A stretch of DNA of 64,000 nucleotides from contig JAKSZU010000007.1 in assembly GCA_026018925.1 (NCBI GenBank), positions 95,280,001 through 95,344,000 of the forward strand, given 5' to 3'. Below the pieces are notes generated by a model. That model was not told the origin of the DNA and did not search any database. It saw only the letters and a list, made by a program, of their open reading frames with translations. Positions 1 through 11,100 of this stretch are shown piece after piece (the stretch's first letter is position 1; every line of letters starts with the position of its first letter). A program made the translations under genes and the position numbers. This DNA comes from Tupaia tana. Lineage: Eukaryota > Chordata > Mammalia > Scandentia > Tupaiidae.

Positions 1-470
1 CTGGCCAGGCATCCTGAACCCCTCCCTGGGTAGGGCTGGGAGACGTGCTCGCCAAGGCTGTGCACGTCCCTGGCAACCCACAGTGGTCTGTGGACAGCTT
101 GGCGGGGCCACTGTGCAGTCCGTGTGCACATACGCTGGTTCTGCGTCTGGGGCCATGGGAGGTGGCGTGGGAGCGGCTCTGCGTCGTGGTTGGGGTCTGT
201 CCCTGCCGGTTTGTGGGCCTGTGTGCTTGCACAGCCAGGCACTGCTGCGACCCAGACCTGGTGGGCTCCCTTCCTCTCTCCCTCCCCAGTCCTCCCTTCA
301 AAGGAGCCAAATAGTCCCCTTGGGAGAAAGAGGAACCTAGAGGACAAAGACCCAGGCCAAGCCAGCTGGAGCTTGAGTTACCACCCCCTCCCCAGCTGGG
401 CCTTGGCTCCTCTCAGCTCAGCGAGAAGGCCCGCCAGGAGAGCCTCAGGCGCAGCCAGTGTTGGGAAGGG
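1..470. other. 3' flank of UBXN11, no gene recognised
   Basis: In human, SH3BGRL3 ends near the UBXN11 3' end. No SH3BGRL3 coding sequence is recognisable in either strand here, so it presumably lies to the left. I see only GC-rich nonrepetitive DNA. Confidence 0.5.
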
Positions 471-477
471 CGGGCGC

Positions 478-483
478 TTTATT
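478..483 (-). terminator. UBXN11 poly(A) signal overlapping the stop codon
   Basis: The minus strand reads AATAAA across the last sense codon and the stop (AAA TAA A). It is the only good hexamer at the 3' end, so the 3' UTR would be only a few tens of bases. The cleavage site is inferred. Confidence 0.7.
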
Positions 484-731
484 TGGGGCCAGGGCCAGGG
501 CCCGGGTCAGGGCTGAGGCCTGGGTCCGGGCTGGGGCCTGGGTTGGGGCTGGGGCCCGGGCTGGGGCTGGGGCCAGGAGCCTGGCCGACGCTGCCTGGCC
601 GGGCCCTGCACACCCGCAGCAGCAGCGCGGCGTTGGGCACCAAGCCTGCAGCCTGCAGCGTCAGCGCATCGTCGTGGTAGACCGTGGGTGGGAAGGTACT
701 CATGATCTCGAAGGTGGTGGCATCCATGGCC
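479..731 (-). CDS. UBXN11: UBXN11 last coding exon: end of UBX plus Pro/Gly/Ser tail
   Basis: Encodes AMDATTFEIMSTFPPTVYHD, then ALTLQAAGLVPNAALLLR (end of UBX), then a low-complexity tail built on PGPSP units ending DPGPGPGPK and stop TAA at 481-479. The tail is a coding minisatellite; human UBXN11 has the same kind of tail with a different repeat count. The plus strand is G-rich here. Confidence 0.95.
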
Positions 732-3700
732 CTGGGGACCAGTGGGAGCAGATGAGGCCGGGCCCTGGGGCCAGAGCCCGCCTGTGGCCCGGCCCCACAC
801 TGCTTACCTGGCCTGCGCCAGCAGGGCCCGCATGTCGCCCACCGTGTCCTCAGGCCGCATCATCAGCAGGAAGGCCTGCTCCCCGCTCTCAGACTTGATG
901 CGCAGCATGGAGAGTGGGGGTGCCGGTGTGTTGGGGGACACCCGATTCCTGCGGGCCAGAGGCCATCAGTGCTGGGGGCGCCCGGGCTCCCCGGGCCTTC
1001 ACCTCTGCCCCACCCTCACCTCTCACGCTCAGCAGCCAAGGCAGGCGTCTCCACTACAACCTCCTGGATCCGCGCAGAAAACGGGCAGCAGTTCTGGAAG
1101 GCATGGGGGCGGGCGGTCCTGGGCTCACCTGAGTCCCCAGGCCCTTAGCGGGCTCATCCTCGACCAAGGGCAGTTAATACCATGGAGCCTAAGAGCGAGG
1201 GGGTGTTCCCGGTCTGTCCCCGTGTAGACGGAGGCCCCCGGAAGGCGATGGGCAGGAGGCCGTGGGAGGCAGCCCCGCACTGAAGAGGGACAGGGCAGGG
1301 GCCGAACTCAGCTGGGGTAAAGGGAGGCTTCCCTTGGGAAATGACACCTGAGCTATGACAGAGGCTGATCAGTCCTTAGTACAGGACCGGGGCGGGGCCA
1401 GTCCACACGGCGTGGACGAAGCCCAGGCAGGGAAAGCTTCCCAGAGAAGGCGACACATCTGGGAAACTGCCAGCAGCGTAAGTGGCTGAGGCCGGGGGTC
1501 TGTCGGCTGGAAGAAAGTAAAGGTTGCAGAAGTTCGAGGAGTGGGGTGTGTGGCAATGTAGGATGTGCCCTGGGTGTCGAGGTAAGGAAGTGGATTTATC
1601 CAGGAATCACTGGACGATTCCAGCTGGGAACTCGGGCACTGGCACGAGTGGAGTAGAGGCCAGCGGTCTGGGAGATGCTGGCGCCTAGAGGGTGCGGGCA
1701 GCAGGAATGGAGAAAAGGGACAGGTCCTGGCGCTGACGGACAGCACAGACAGGACTCAGGAGCGTGGGGCCAAGGAGGCAGTGCAGGCCGAAGCAGGTGT
1801 GGCACCTGCCGCAGGCCGTGACCTGGGTCAAGTAGCAGGAGAGGGAGTGAGACCGGATATAAGCTCTACAAGGGCCAGAGGTTGAGGGGCCTCAGGACAA
1901 CCAGGCAGGGGGTCCCAGGGTGAACTGGTTGTTTTGGCCTAGAACTCGGGGGTGGCCTGGCCTCGGACTCTGCTCCTGACATTTGCTCTCGGTGGCCAGC
2001 CCAGAGCTCTGCCAGCTCCACCCTTTCCTGGAGACCGTGGAGCTCTCTGGAGATCCAGGCCTCATGGGGGACCTCGAGCCTGAGCCTCCAGGCAGCACGC
2101 TGTTCTGGCAGGTCGTGCCAGGTGGCGGTGAAGTCCCGAGGAAGGCTGGGCCACCGGGGCTGGCCTCACCTGCAAGGTGTCTCGGATGGGGCCCCGGATG
2201 TCAACCACCTCGCCTTGCCGGATCACAAACTTGGGGAGCCTGTTGAGAAACTTCTCGGCCGTCATCCTGGAGCCTGCAGGGAGGACAGCAGGAGCCTTGG
2301 CCCTGGGAGGGACGGAGTGATGGCGGGGGCCACCCGGGCTCGTCCTGCCTCCCGCTCAGCCCCGGGGCTCACCTGGGTGCTCCTCCACCCTGTCGATGGC
2401 CTTGCGCATCCTCTGCTGGCCCACAACACGGCCCTCGCCTGGGAACAGGTCCAGCCTGTCCTCCGGGTAGACCTGATGGCGCAGGTCACTCACCTGGCAA
2501 GAAGCAGGGCCAGAGTGAGCCCAGCTCTGCAACCCTGGCCCGTCACCACCCCTGCTTGCCCCCCAAACAGGCCTGAGGGCTAGTCCACCCTGGCGGGGAG
2601 ATGGAGGCCCTGGGAACCAGGAGGGCCCAGTGCGCTGCCACTGCCTCCCGGGCCCTGCGCTTCCTGCCAGCGCCCGCGTCCAGGCGCCAGGCCGCCGTGC
2701 TGCAGCCCTCCTCACAGACTCCTCTGGTGGCAGCACAGCCATCGCCGCCCGCCCTCGGCACAGCGCCAGGCCCACTGTGGCATGGAGGCCGCCAGCCCGC
2801 CATGACTCAGGCTGTTTTCCCGGCCGGGGCAGCACGCCCTCACATACGCCCTCTGGAGCGTGCCGTGTCGTGCACACCCATCACCCTGCATAGTCCTGGA
2901 CGTGAGCCACACCCTCCTCCTGAGAGCCCGACGGCTGCTTCCCCAACCCCGTCCCACATTCGTGGCTCAAGGTATGCCTCCCCCCAAGGAGACGGGGTCA
3001 GGAGCCTCAGAGAAGCCAGGCAGGACCCCCAAGCTGTGCGGGTGTCCCGAGCGGCCAAGGCTGGGCCTTCGCGTGCCAACTTAGGGTGCTGCCCACTCAG
3101 CCTCCGGAGCGCACGGGCTGCGGGGGCACCTGCGGCCCTGGCAGGCAGCCTCCCCACTCCCTTGCATATTTCAGGCTCCTTCCTCTTGGAAGACATCGCC
3201 TGGGGTCCCCTGAAGTGGGAAAGCAGCACTGCACCCCCAAAAAGAGTGGTGCTTGAAACAGCAGGTTATCCCCACCCCTCCAAAATCCCCACGAGGGAAA
3301 GGGGAAATGGGGAGCGGCCCATCACCTTGAAGGGGACCCCATCGGGGTACAGTCGCTGGAGCTCTGAGGGGAAGAAGCCGTCCAGTATGTCTCGCAGGCA
3401 GCGCTGCAGGGGAGAGGAAAGGTGAGGCCGGCCGCCCTGGGCGATGGCGGCCCTGGCCCCCGCTCACCTGCCCCGCACTCGACTGGGGGCGGGGCGGGGC
3501 GGGCTCCGCGGGTGTGCTGCTGCCCCTGCGGGGCGGGCGGCGGGCCAGGTACCCAGGCCCCTACCTGTGTGGAGGGCTGGTGGAAGGGCCGGAAGGGCCC
3601 GTCGAACATCATGATGCCGTTGCGGTAGAGCTTCAGCGGGATGGGCTCCAGGACCCGGAGCCGCGCGCCCCCGGGGACTGGCACCACCTGCGGGTCACTC

Positions 3701-6700
3701 TCGGCCACCAGCTCACTGAGGTCCTGCAGGCTGGCCAGCAGCCTGTCAAAGTCCACCTCGGGGGGCACCAGCGAGTCCCCTGGCAGAGGACAGAACCCGT
3801 GTCTTCCGGCTGCCAGCACTCCCGCAGCCCTGGCTCCTGCGGCTCCCTCCCACGGGGTCCGGGCCCTCAGGCCTCTGTGGGTGATGAGGGGACAGGAGGG
3901 CAGCTCACTGAGGCAGTGTCCTCAGCACTCCCCTCCCTCCGGCCCCACACCACGGGACACGAGGGTCCGGGAAAGTGAAACGGGCTGCCCAGAGGCACGG
4001 CAGTGCGGCTCAAGCCCAGATCTGTCTGTGGCAACGCGACGCAGCCAGAGAGCACAGAGCGGGGCTCCAGCGTGAGACCAAGGCTGCCTGGGCTCAGTCC
4101 CACCCTGCCACTTCTGCCTCCGTGATGTGGCCTGACCACGGACACTGTGCTGCCGCGCTCTGGTGGAACGGGACGGCGACACTCTCCCTCCAGGCCAGCC
4201 GGCAACTGCACGCGGCCTCGCTGGGGCTACCACTCTGCCTTGCCCAGGGGTTACACCCGAGACTCGCCTGAGGCCATCTGGCGAGTTAGAAGAGGACTGG
4301 CCAGCTCTAGGCTGTCTCCTCCTCCCCACCCCCATCAGGAGGGAGGCCGGGTGGGGGCAGATGGCTGGTAGGGAGAGGCTGGGACAGACCTTAGGTTGTG
4401 CAGCTATTTCCGGGTCACCAACCCGTTGAGAAACTGACAAAGCTTTGGCCTCCAGTGTCGAAAAGTGTGCACATCCCACTGAGCAGAAGCCCCGGGGTGC
4501 GTGTGGGGGAGGGACAGCCCCGACGGGCACCAGAGCAGAACGGTGTTGGGCAGGTGGGGTGCTGCTGGGCACAGGCTGGGGTCTGCTCTTTGAAGGGACA
4601 AGGTCCCACTGACCTGGGCCTTGGGCTGGGCTTCTTGGCAGTGGCTCTTCCCCAGGCCAGCCAGGCTGTGGCAGGATGTGGCTCAGGGTTCTGGGGCCCA
4701 ATGCCCCCCCACAGGCCGCAGCGGCTGTCCCGGGGAAGTACAGACGTGGGTAGCCGTGTTTCCGTTGTCTGCAGCTGCTGGTGTGGAGGCCCCGACCAGC
4801 CTCCCTCTCTTCTCTGCATGTCCTACCATCGAAGGGGCTGCACTTGTCTCCCACCTCTTCCTGGGGTCCCCAGAGATCCCCAGGAAAAACCAGGAACATC
4901 CTGGGCATCCCTGGTTATGATGCAAAATGATATTGAGACACTATTTACCTTTCATAACTACTTACAAATTGGTAAGCCTGAAAATAACAGCAGAAAAGAT
5001 CATGTATGCTCCCCTGACAGTGAGAGGGAAAGCGAGACATCAGCCCAGGGGGGACGGCCCCGCTGCAATCCCTTCTCCTCCTTTCTCCTCTCAGGTTTCT
5101 GGGCATGCACACACATGTGCCCAGGGGTGACTTTCAAGCCACCATGTCCAGGACTCAAACCAGGTTGGCCATGTGGGAGTCCAGCACCCTAACTGCCACG
5201 CCACCTGCTGGGCTCCTAGTCCTCCTTACAGGTGGGGAAGGTGAGGCCTGGGGAGGTCAGGTGTGCTGGCTCCTCACCCCACACAACAGAGGCAGGAGAA
5301 GCACTCAGGTCCCGGACTACCGACCCTGAGGTCAGGGCTTTGCTTTTTATTTCATTGTCAGAGGGCACCCACTCTCACCGGAGAGGGAGGGAGAGAGCAC
5401 CTCTCCATGGGGCATGTCCACACTGCAGTCCCTTCTCCACTTCTCCATCCCATGGGAAGTGTGGGCACACACGTTCATCTGGCGTGTTTTTCAAGCCACC
5501 AGAGCCAGGATCCGAACTGTGGTCAGCCATGTGGGACCCGTCCCCTTAACTGGGCCAGGGAGCTGACCCTAGGGGTCGTGTTTTTTGCAAGACCTGATGA
5601 ACATGGGGCAGAAGCTCAAGGAGGACGCTGAGAAGCAATGACAGGTTAAGAGGTGTGTTAAGAAAAATGCCCTGAGGGCCGGCAGGTGGCGTGGAGGCTA
5701 AAGGTGCTAGACTCACGCATGGCCAGCCACAGTTCGAGTCCCAGACCTTGTGGCTTGCTTTCTCACTTCCTCTCTCTCTGGTCAAATTTAAATAAATAAA
5801 GTTAAATAAAATGATTCTTAAAAATAAAAGAAGAAGAAGAAAAAGAAGAAAGAAAAAAGAAAATGCCCTGGCAGGGCTTGGGGAAGCGAGAACAGGGTGG
5901 GCTGGGCAGGCAGGAGTGTGCTGTCCGGGAGGCTGGAGGGGCCCAGGAAAAGGAGCCACAGCTCAGGGCCATCCAGGCTGTGGGAATAAGACAGGGACGG
6001 CCCGGCGTGGCCACCACATAGCAGGGCCTCGTGAAGCCCGTAAAGCCTGGCCCCAGGTCGGCAGAGGTGCGGTGCCCTGAGGCCGCAGCAGCCAGGAGGG
6101 CCAGGCGGGGTGGTGCTTCCTAAGCCACGGCTTTTCCTTTCTGTGGAGTGGGTGGGTCATAAGAAGCCTGTCCCTGTAAACAACGATCCCCGTGAAAGGC
6201 GCCTAGAGGCCCGCGTCATGGTTCCCATTTCACAGATGAGGAGACTGGGCTTCGGTAGGGCATCAGGCCCCAGGCCATGCAGCTGAGCCCAAGTGACTTG
6301 AGCCCTGGTTCTCCGTGACCACACAGGTGCCCTCGGGGTTGGCTCTCAGAACACTGCTCGTGGGGGTCACTGCTCAGAGATTATCTGTGAGCTCCTGTCC
6401 ACGCGGAAGGCCCACGAGTGCAACATGGCGGTCACTCTCCAGGTCCCTGGAGCCCGCCTCCCCACCCCACGGCCCAGGAGCTGCTGGCTGCAGTTTCTGA
6501 GCTTGGGGACCTGTTTCTGAGCGCCGGCCTCTGGGCATGGCGTCCTGTCTCCTGTTTCCCAGGGCTGCCCAGAGGCCCCGAGGACATGCCTGACAGCTGG
6601 TGGCTGTTGTCAGCCACCTCTTACGGAGGGCTCACCCCACCTCCTCAGAGAGGCCTTGCCAGGAGCCCCTCCCTGCCGAGGCCGGGTTCCCAGACCGTCA

Positions 6701-8136
6701 GGGCTGCCCCAGCCCTTGCCGTAGGTTGCCGCCTGCCTGGCAGCCATATGGGCCCTCTCAGGCACAGGGCTGGCCCCCGGGGACTCGGGCAGTGGCTGCA
6801 GCCAACACTGTCCATCCAGTGGGGTGCCTGGGGTGCCTGTGCTCTGCGGGGCCCTGGAGGAGAGAGGCTGACGGCGCCCACGGCACGCCACGGTGGGGGC
6901 TGCGGATCCTAGAGGAGGATCAGACCCCGCCCCCATCAGGGCTGGCAGGCTGGACCGTGCCATGGTGCCAACACACGCCAGCGCCCTGCCCCACCCCCAT
7001 CAAAGCCTGGGCCACAGGGCCCTGCTCATAGACACAGCTGCACACCAGACCTGCTCCAGGGCCTCTCCACACCCCTGCTCCTCAGGGGCGCCACTCAGAA
7101 AGAGGTTCGAGCATCGGGTCCAGCCCAGCCATGCCAAGGCAGGGTCTGACTTGAACTTTAGCCCTACCGGTGAGCGGCGCACCGCCCCATCCCACCATGC
7201 TGCAGAAGCTCATAGGCCGGGGCGAACCAGGCACCAGCTCACCATGTGAGGTGCACGTGCCTCAGGGGTGCACATGCCCGGCACCCAGCATGGGCCCTGG
7301 GGCACCATGGTAAAGCACGGCCTGCCATGGCTGCACCGCACGGCCACGTGACACTCTGCACGCGCCAGCTTATCTGGGTCACTGCGGTGGCCCAGAAGCC
7401 AGGCTGTGCTCGCTTCACAAGGGGGTGTGTGCAGAGGCCGAGCAGGCTGCACAGGCTCCAGGCCGACCCCGGCCCTCCACAAGGCCCTACCCGAGGCCTT
7501 GGCGCATCTACGAGCGGCCCAGGCTTGGCAGAGGCCTGTCAGTGAGGAGGAGGCGCGTCTGAGCCGGCCACAGAGGGGAGAGGGGCAGGTGCTTTCAGAG
7601 GGGGACAGCAGGGCACGGCCTGAGGGGCAGGGAGGGGAGGAGCTGGCGCAGGGCTGGTGACACACAGGCACGGAGTCAGCCCAAGGGCATGCCTCCCATG
7701 GCTATGAGAGGATGCACCAGACTCAGGAGCTTAGGACGCGGGGTGGGGGGGTGGGGGAGTGGGTGGCAGGGCCAGGTGGGTGGTCTGGAGGCTGGGGCAA
7801 GGGAAGGGCTCGGGGAAGGGGCCGATGCGAGCTCAGGGCTGACTGGCTCTCAGCCTCAAGGCCCAGCATCCTGTGGCATGGCCAGGGCAGCACGGCTCTT
7901 TCCCGTCCATGCCGGACACTGTGTACAGGTGGAGGGGACCCAGCCTGAGGCAGAGCCCCTGCAGGCTTCCCCTCTGCAGCTGGGGCTCCTGTCTGAGGCC
8001 AGAGTCCCAGCTGGGACACTCGGCACCCCCGGGCCCAGCATCTACCTGCTCCGTTCAGCGCCCCTGGGGCCGCATCCCTCCGAGAAATGAGGTAGAGCCT
8101 CAGGCCAGCAAGGGCCAGCAGTGACCACGGCTCTCA

Positions 8137-8182
<46 letters not shown>

Positions 8183-11100
8183 GCCTGGTGAGAAGGAAGG
8201 AGGACGCGGGAGAGAGGGAAGTCCTCGGGGAAGCTGCGGGAACAAGCCAGAGCACGGGGCGGTGGTCAGCAGCTCCCAGGCGGGGAGGAGGGAAGCCTGG
8301 AGAAAACTGCCCGGAGTGAGGGCGGGGAGAGAGCCGGTCCAGGCCCCACCCACGCTGGGCGCGGACGAAGGTGGGGCCACGTGGGGGAAGCACTAGGTTT
8401 CCAGACCGGCCTTGGAACAGCGACGGAATGGAGTGGAGGCTGCTCTCTTCTGGGGGGGAGGGGAGTAGAAACCCACAGAGCCAGGTCAGAAACCAGGCTC
8501 CAGTCTGACCCCACCCCAAAGGGGCAGAGAAGGCCATGCGGGCCAGGAGGAAGGCAGCCCTCCCACAAGACAGCTGGCCACGCCCCTGCCAGGGCAGCCC
8601 CAGCTCAGGCCCAGGCAGGCATTCCCACAGCACCCGGGCCACTGCTAGGGCCTCGTCTCTCACCTGGACCGGGGGCCCTGGAGCCCACCCCAGGACACCT
8701 GCCCCGGGGCCACGTTCGAGCACTGACAGGCTGAGGCTTAGGCCTCACCCGAACCCTGGCACTCCCCAGGCCACACAGCCCGTGCTCTGCGTGTCCCAGA
8801 TGGACCTGTCCCTGGAGCACAGCGTCAGCCCTGACGATCCTCAAGCCACTGCCCACTGCTAACCTGCGCTGGCCCTCCCCTTCCGCCTGGAGACCTGGAC
8901 CAGCTGCAGAGGCTCAGCTCCCCCGACAGTAGGGCAGGCCTCCTAAGAGCCTCAGGGTCCCTCTGGCCCTGCCACAGCCACGGACGAACCGCTCTGAAGG
9001 CTGCAAACGCCACATGAGGGGTGCCTCAAGAGTAAAGGGTCACACGCAGCCTCAGGGGACCTGGCCCGTGCCCAGGTCTAACGGGAGAAGACGCGCATGC
9101 CGAGGGCCTGGGTTTTCACCCAGCAGGCAACTTCGGAAACCGAGAGTGCATCACCACCCTCCAAACAGCCCCTCAGGGCGCGCTCGGGCCCGATGTCTGC
9201 CCAGGCTTCAGGAGCAGAAGAGGCCCTGCTGTCGCCGAGGTCGGCAAGGCCAGCCACGGTGCTTCAGCTCACCCTAGGCTTGTGCCTCTACGACGAGAAG
9301 AAACCTGGGCTTGGGGAGCGAGGCCGTTCGCCCGCCACGCCTGGCACAGGTGGAGGCAGGCCGAGAACCCAGGCTGACCGACTCCAGAGCCTGGCAAAGC
9401 AGCCTCCGGGCAACGAGCTTTACTCTGAAGAGAATGGACCCGTTCAGAAATGGGGTTCTATGGACCCGAGATCAGGGAAGAAGGGGTTCTGGGTGCATGC
9501 CTCGCTTTCAGCCATAGGCTCAGGAAAGTGGTGGAGGCCCCTAGCCGCAGCCAGGGTTCGATGGTCTGGCTCATCAGTGAGCCTGGAAGGAGTCCGGGGA
9601 GGGCCATGCCTGACAACTGAGGAGGGGCTTCCAGAGCAGGGGGCGGGCTTGGGAGGCGATGCCTCTTGGCAGGTGCCATTCTCTAAGCTACGGAGCCAGA
9701 GCGACGAGGTCTTGCCACGTCTCGTATCTTTGGGTCTTTGAGACCTTGAGAGGTGATGAAGCAGCGTCCAAGGCAGGACCAGGGAAGAGACTGGCCAGCA
9801 GGTGAGGTGGCTGGTGACGGAGGCCGAGGCCTTGCCTGCACTGCCAGGGGTGGGGCTGGCTCCTGCAGCGTACCGTGTGGCCGGGCCAGGGCACAGCAGG
9901 GGACAGCCCCCGCGAAGGAGGGCCTGGCAGGCCCGCTACTCTACCTGGCTTCCAGAACTTCTTGGCTGTCATCCAGTCCTCGCTGTCCTCTAACAGGAGC
10001 TTGTGGTCCGCCTCCTCCAGGTCCACGGGCTCACCCACCCACTGCAGGCCATAGTCACCAAGGAACCGCTGTGGGAGAGACAGGGATGCCGCAGACACTG
10101 TCGCCGCCGGCTGAGGGCTTGGCCACTTCCTAGCTGTGACCTTGGAAAGTCATTCCCTCTGCAAAATGGGGGTGACAGCACCTGGCTGTCAGGACTCAGC
10201 TGTATCACTCATGCCAGGTACTCAGCACAGCACAGGGAACACAGGTCTCAGTCGGCCATTACTGTCCACGGCGCAGATGGGCCCAACCCTCCTCGTGTCA
10301 ACCCTGGGCAGAGATGTGGAACTAGCAAAGGAAACAGAGAAGAAAAAGCCCACAAGGCAGGAGGAGGTGGTGGTTAAGGTGCTGGACTCCCACGTGGCTG
10401 ACTGGTTCAAACCCCAGAATCGGTGGCTTGAAAATCATGCCAGGTACGTGTGTGCCCAAAATTCTGAGAGGAGACTGAGGAAGAAAGGACTGTGGTGTGG
10501 CCACCCCCTGGGGGTGATTTCTCACTCTCCTCTTTCCGTCTCTCTGCAGTGAGCATATAAGCCCTGTGCAAAAACCGAACAAAGCATGCACGTGCCCACT
10601 GGGTGTGGCGACCACATGCACGTGCCCGACGGGGAAGCATGTCGCCACATGCCAGCCTCGAGTCCCCTCTGCACAGGGAATCCCAGAGCCATCCCCTCTT
10701 CCCGTGGTTGCTTCGTCCTCTTCTCTCAGCCCACCTGAGCCCTGGCCTCCACCTCCTCTCATCACCCAGGCTACTCCCAGTGAAGCCACCACGGACCTCG
10801 CCCTGCCAAACCCACAGAACCCTCCCGTCTCAGCCCCTTCAACCCGATGCCTCTGCCAGCTCTGGGGCTAGTCCCAATCGGGTCCCTTCTTGTTCCCACC
10901 TGCCTCGCTCCCCTCCATGCTCTCTGCCACCCCGAGGACAGAGCGGCTGGACCCCGTGCGCAGAAGTGTTTCAGACCCCGGGCTCTCTGGATTCGGGCAT
11001 GTGTGCACATATGTAATGAGGCGTGCTGGGGACGAGACCACGGCCCAGGCACACGCGCTGCCGCTCCGTGTACACCTAGGCACAGTGTGTACAGCGTGCC

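Larger units (their letters stand above)
1094..3325 (-). other. UBXN11 introns between exons 12 and 9
   Basis: Apart from exons at 2170-2273 and 2373-2493, this is GC-rich intron without recognisable repeats, RNA genes or additional exons. Long open frames on either strand follow from the GC content. Confidence 0.5.
3780..9944 (-). other. UBXN11 intron 7 (6.2 kb)
   Basis: GC-rich intron with a MIR-like core near 6225-6300 (gatgaggagactggg), three SINE copies at 5.0-5.9 kb and a CA microsatellite at 8.14 kb. No coding exon recognised. Confidence 0.6.

Noticed and set aside
1-450. 3' end of SH3BGRL3, expected by synteny
   Set aside because: No matching coding sequence could be read in the plus strand; synteny alone is not enough.
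8100-8723. Minus-strand 207-codon frame near the CA repeat
   Set aside because: Contains a (CV)n run from the microsatellite and no recognisable domain; it lies in a UBXN11 intron.
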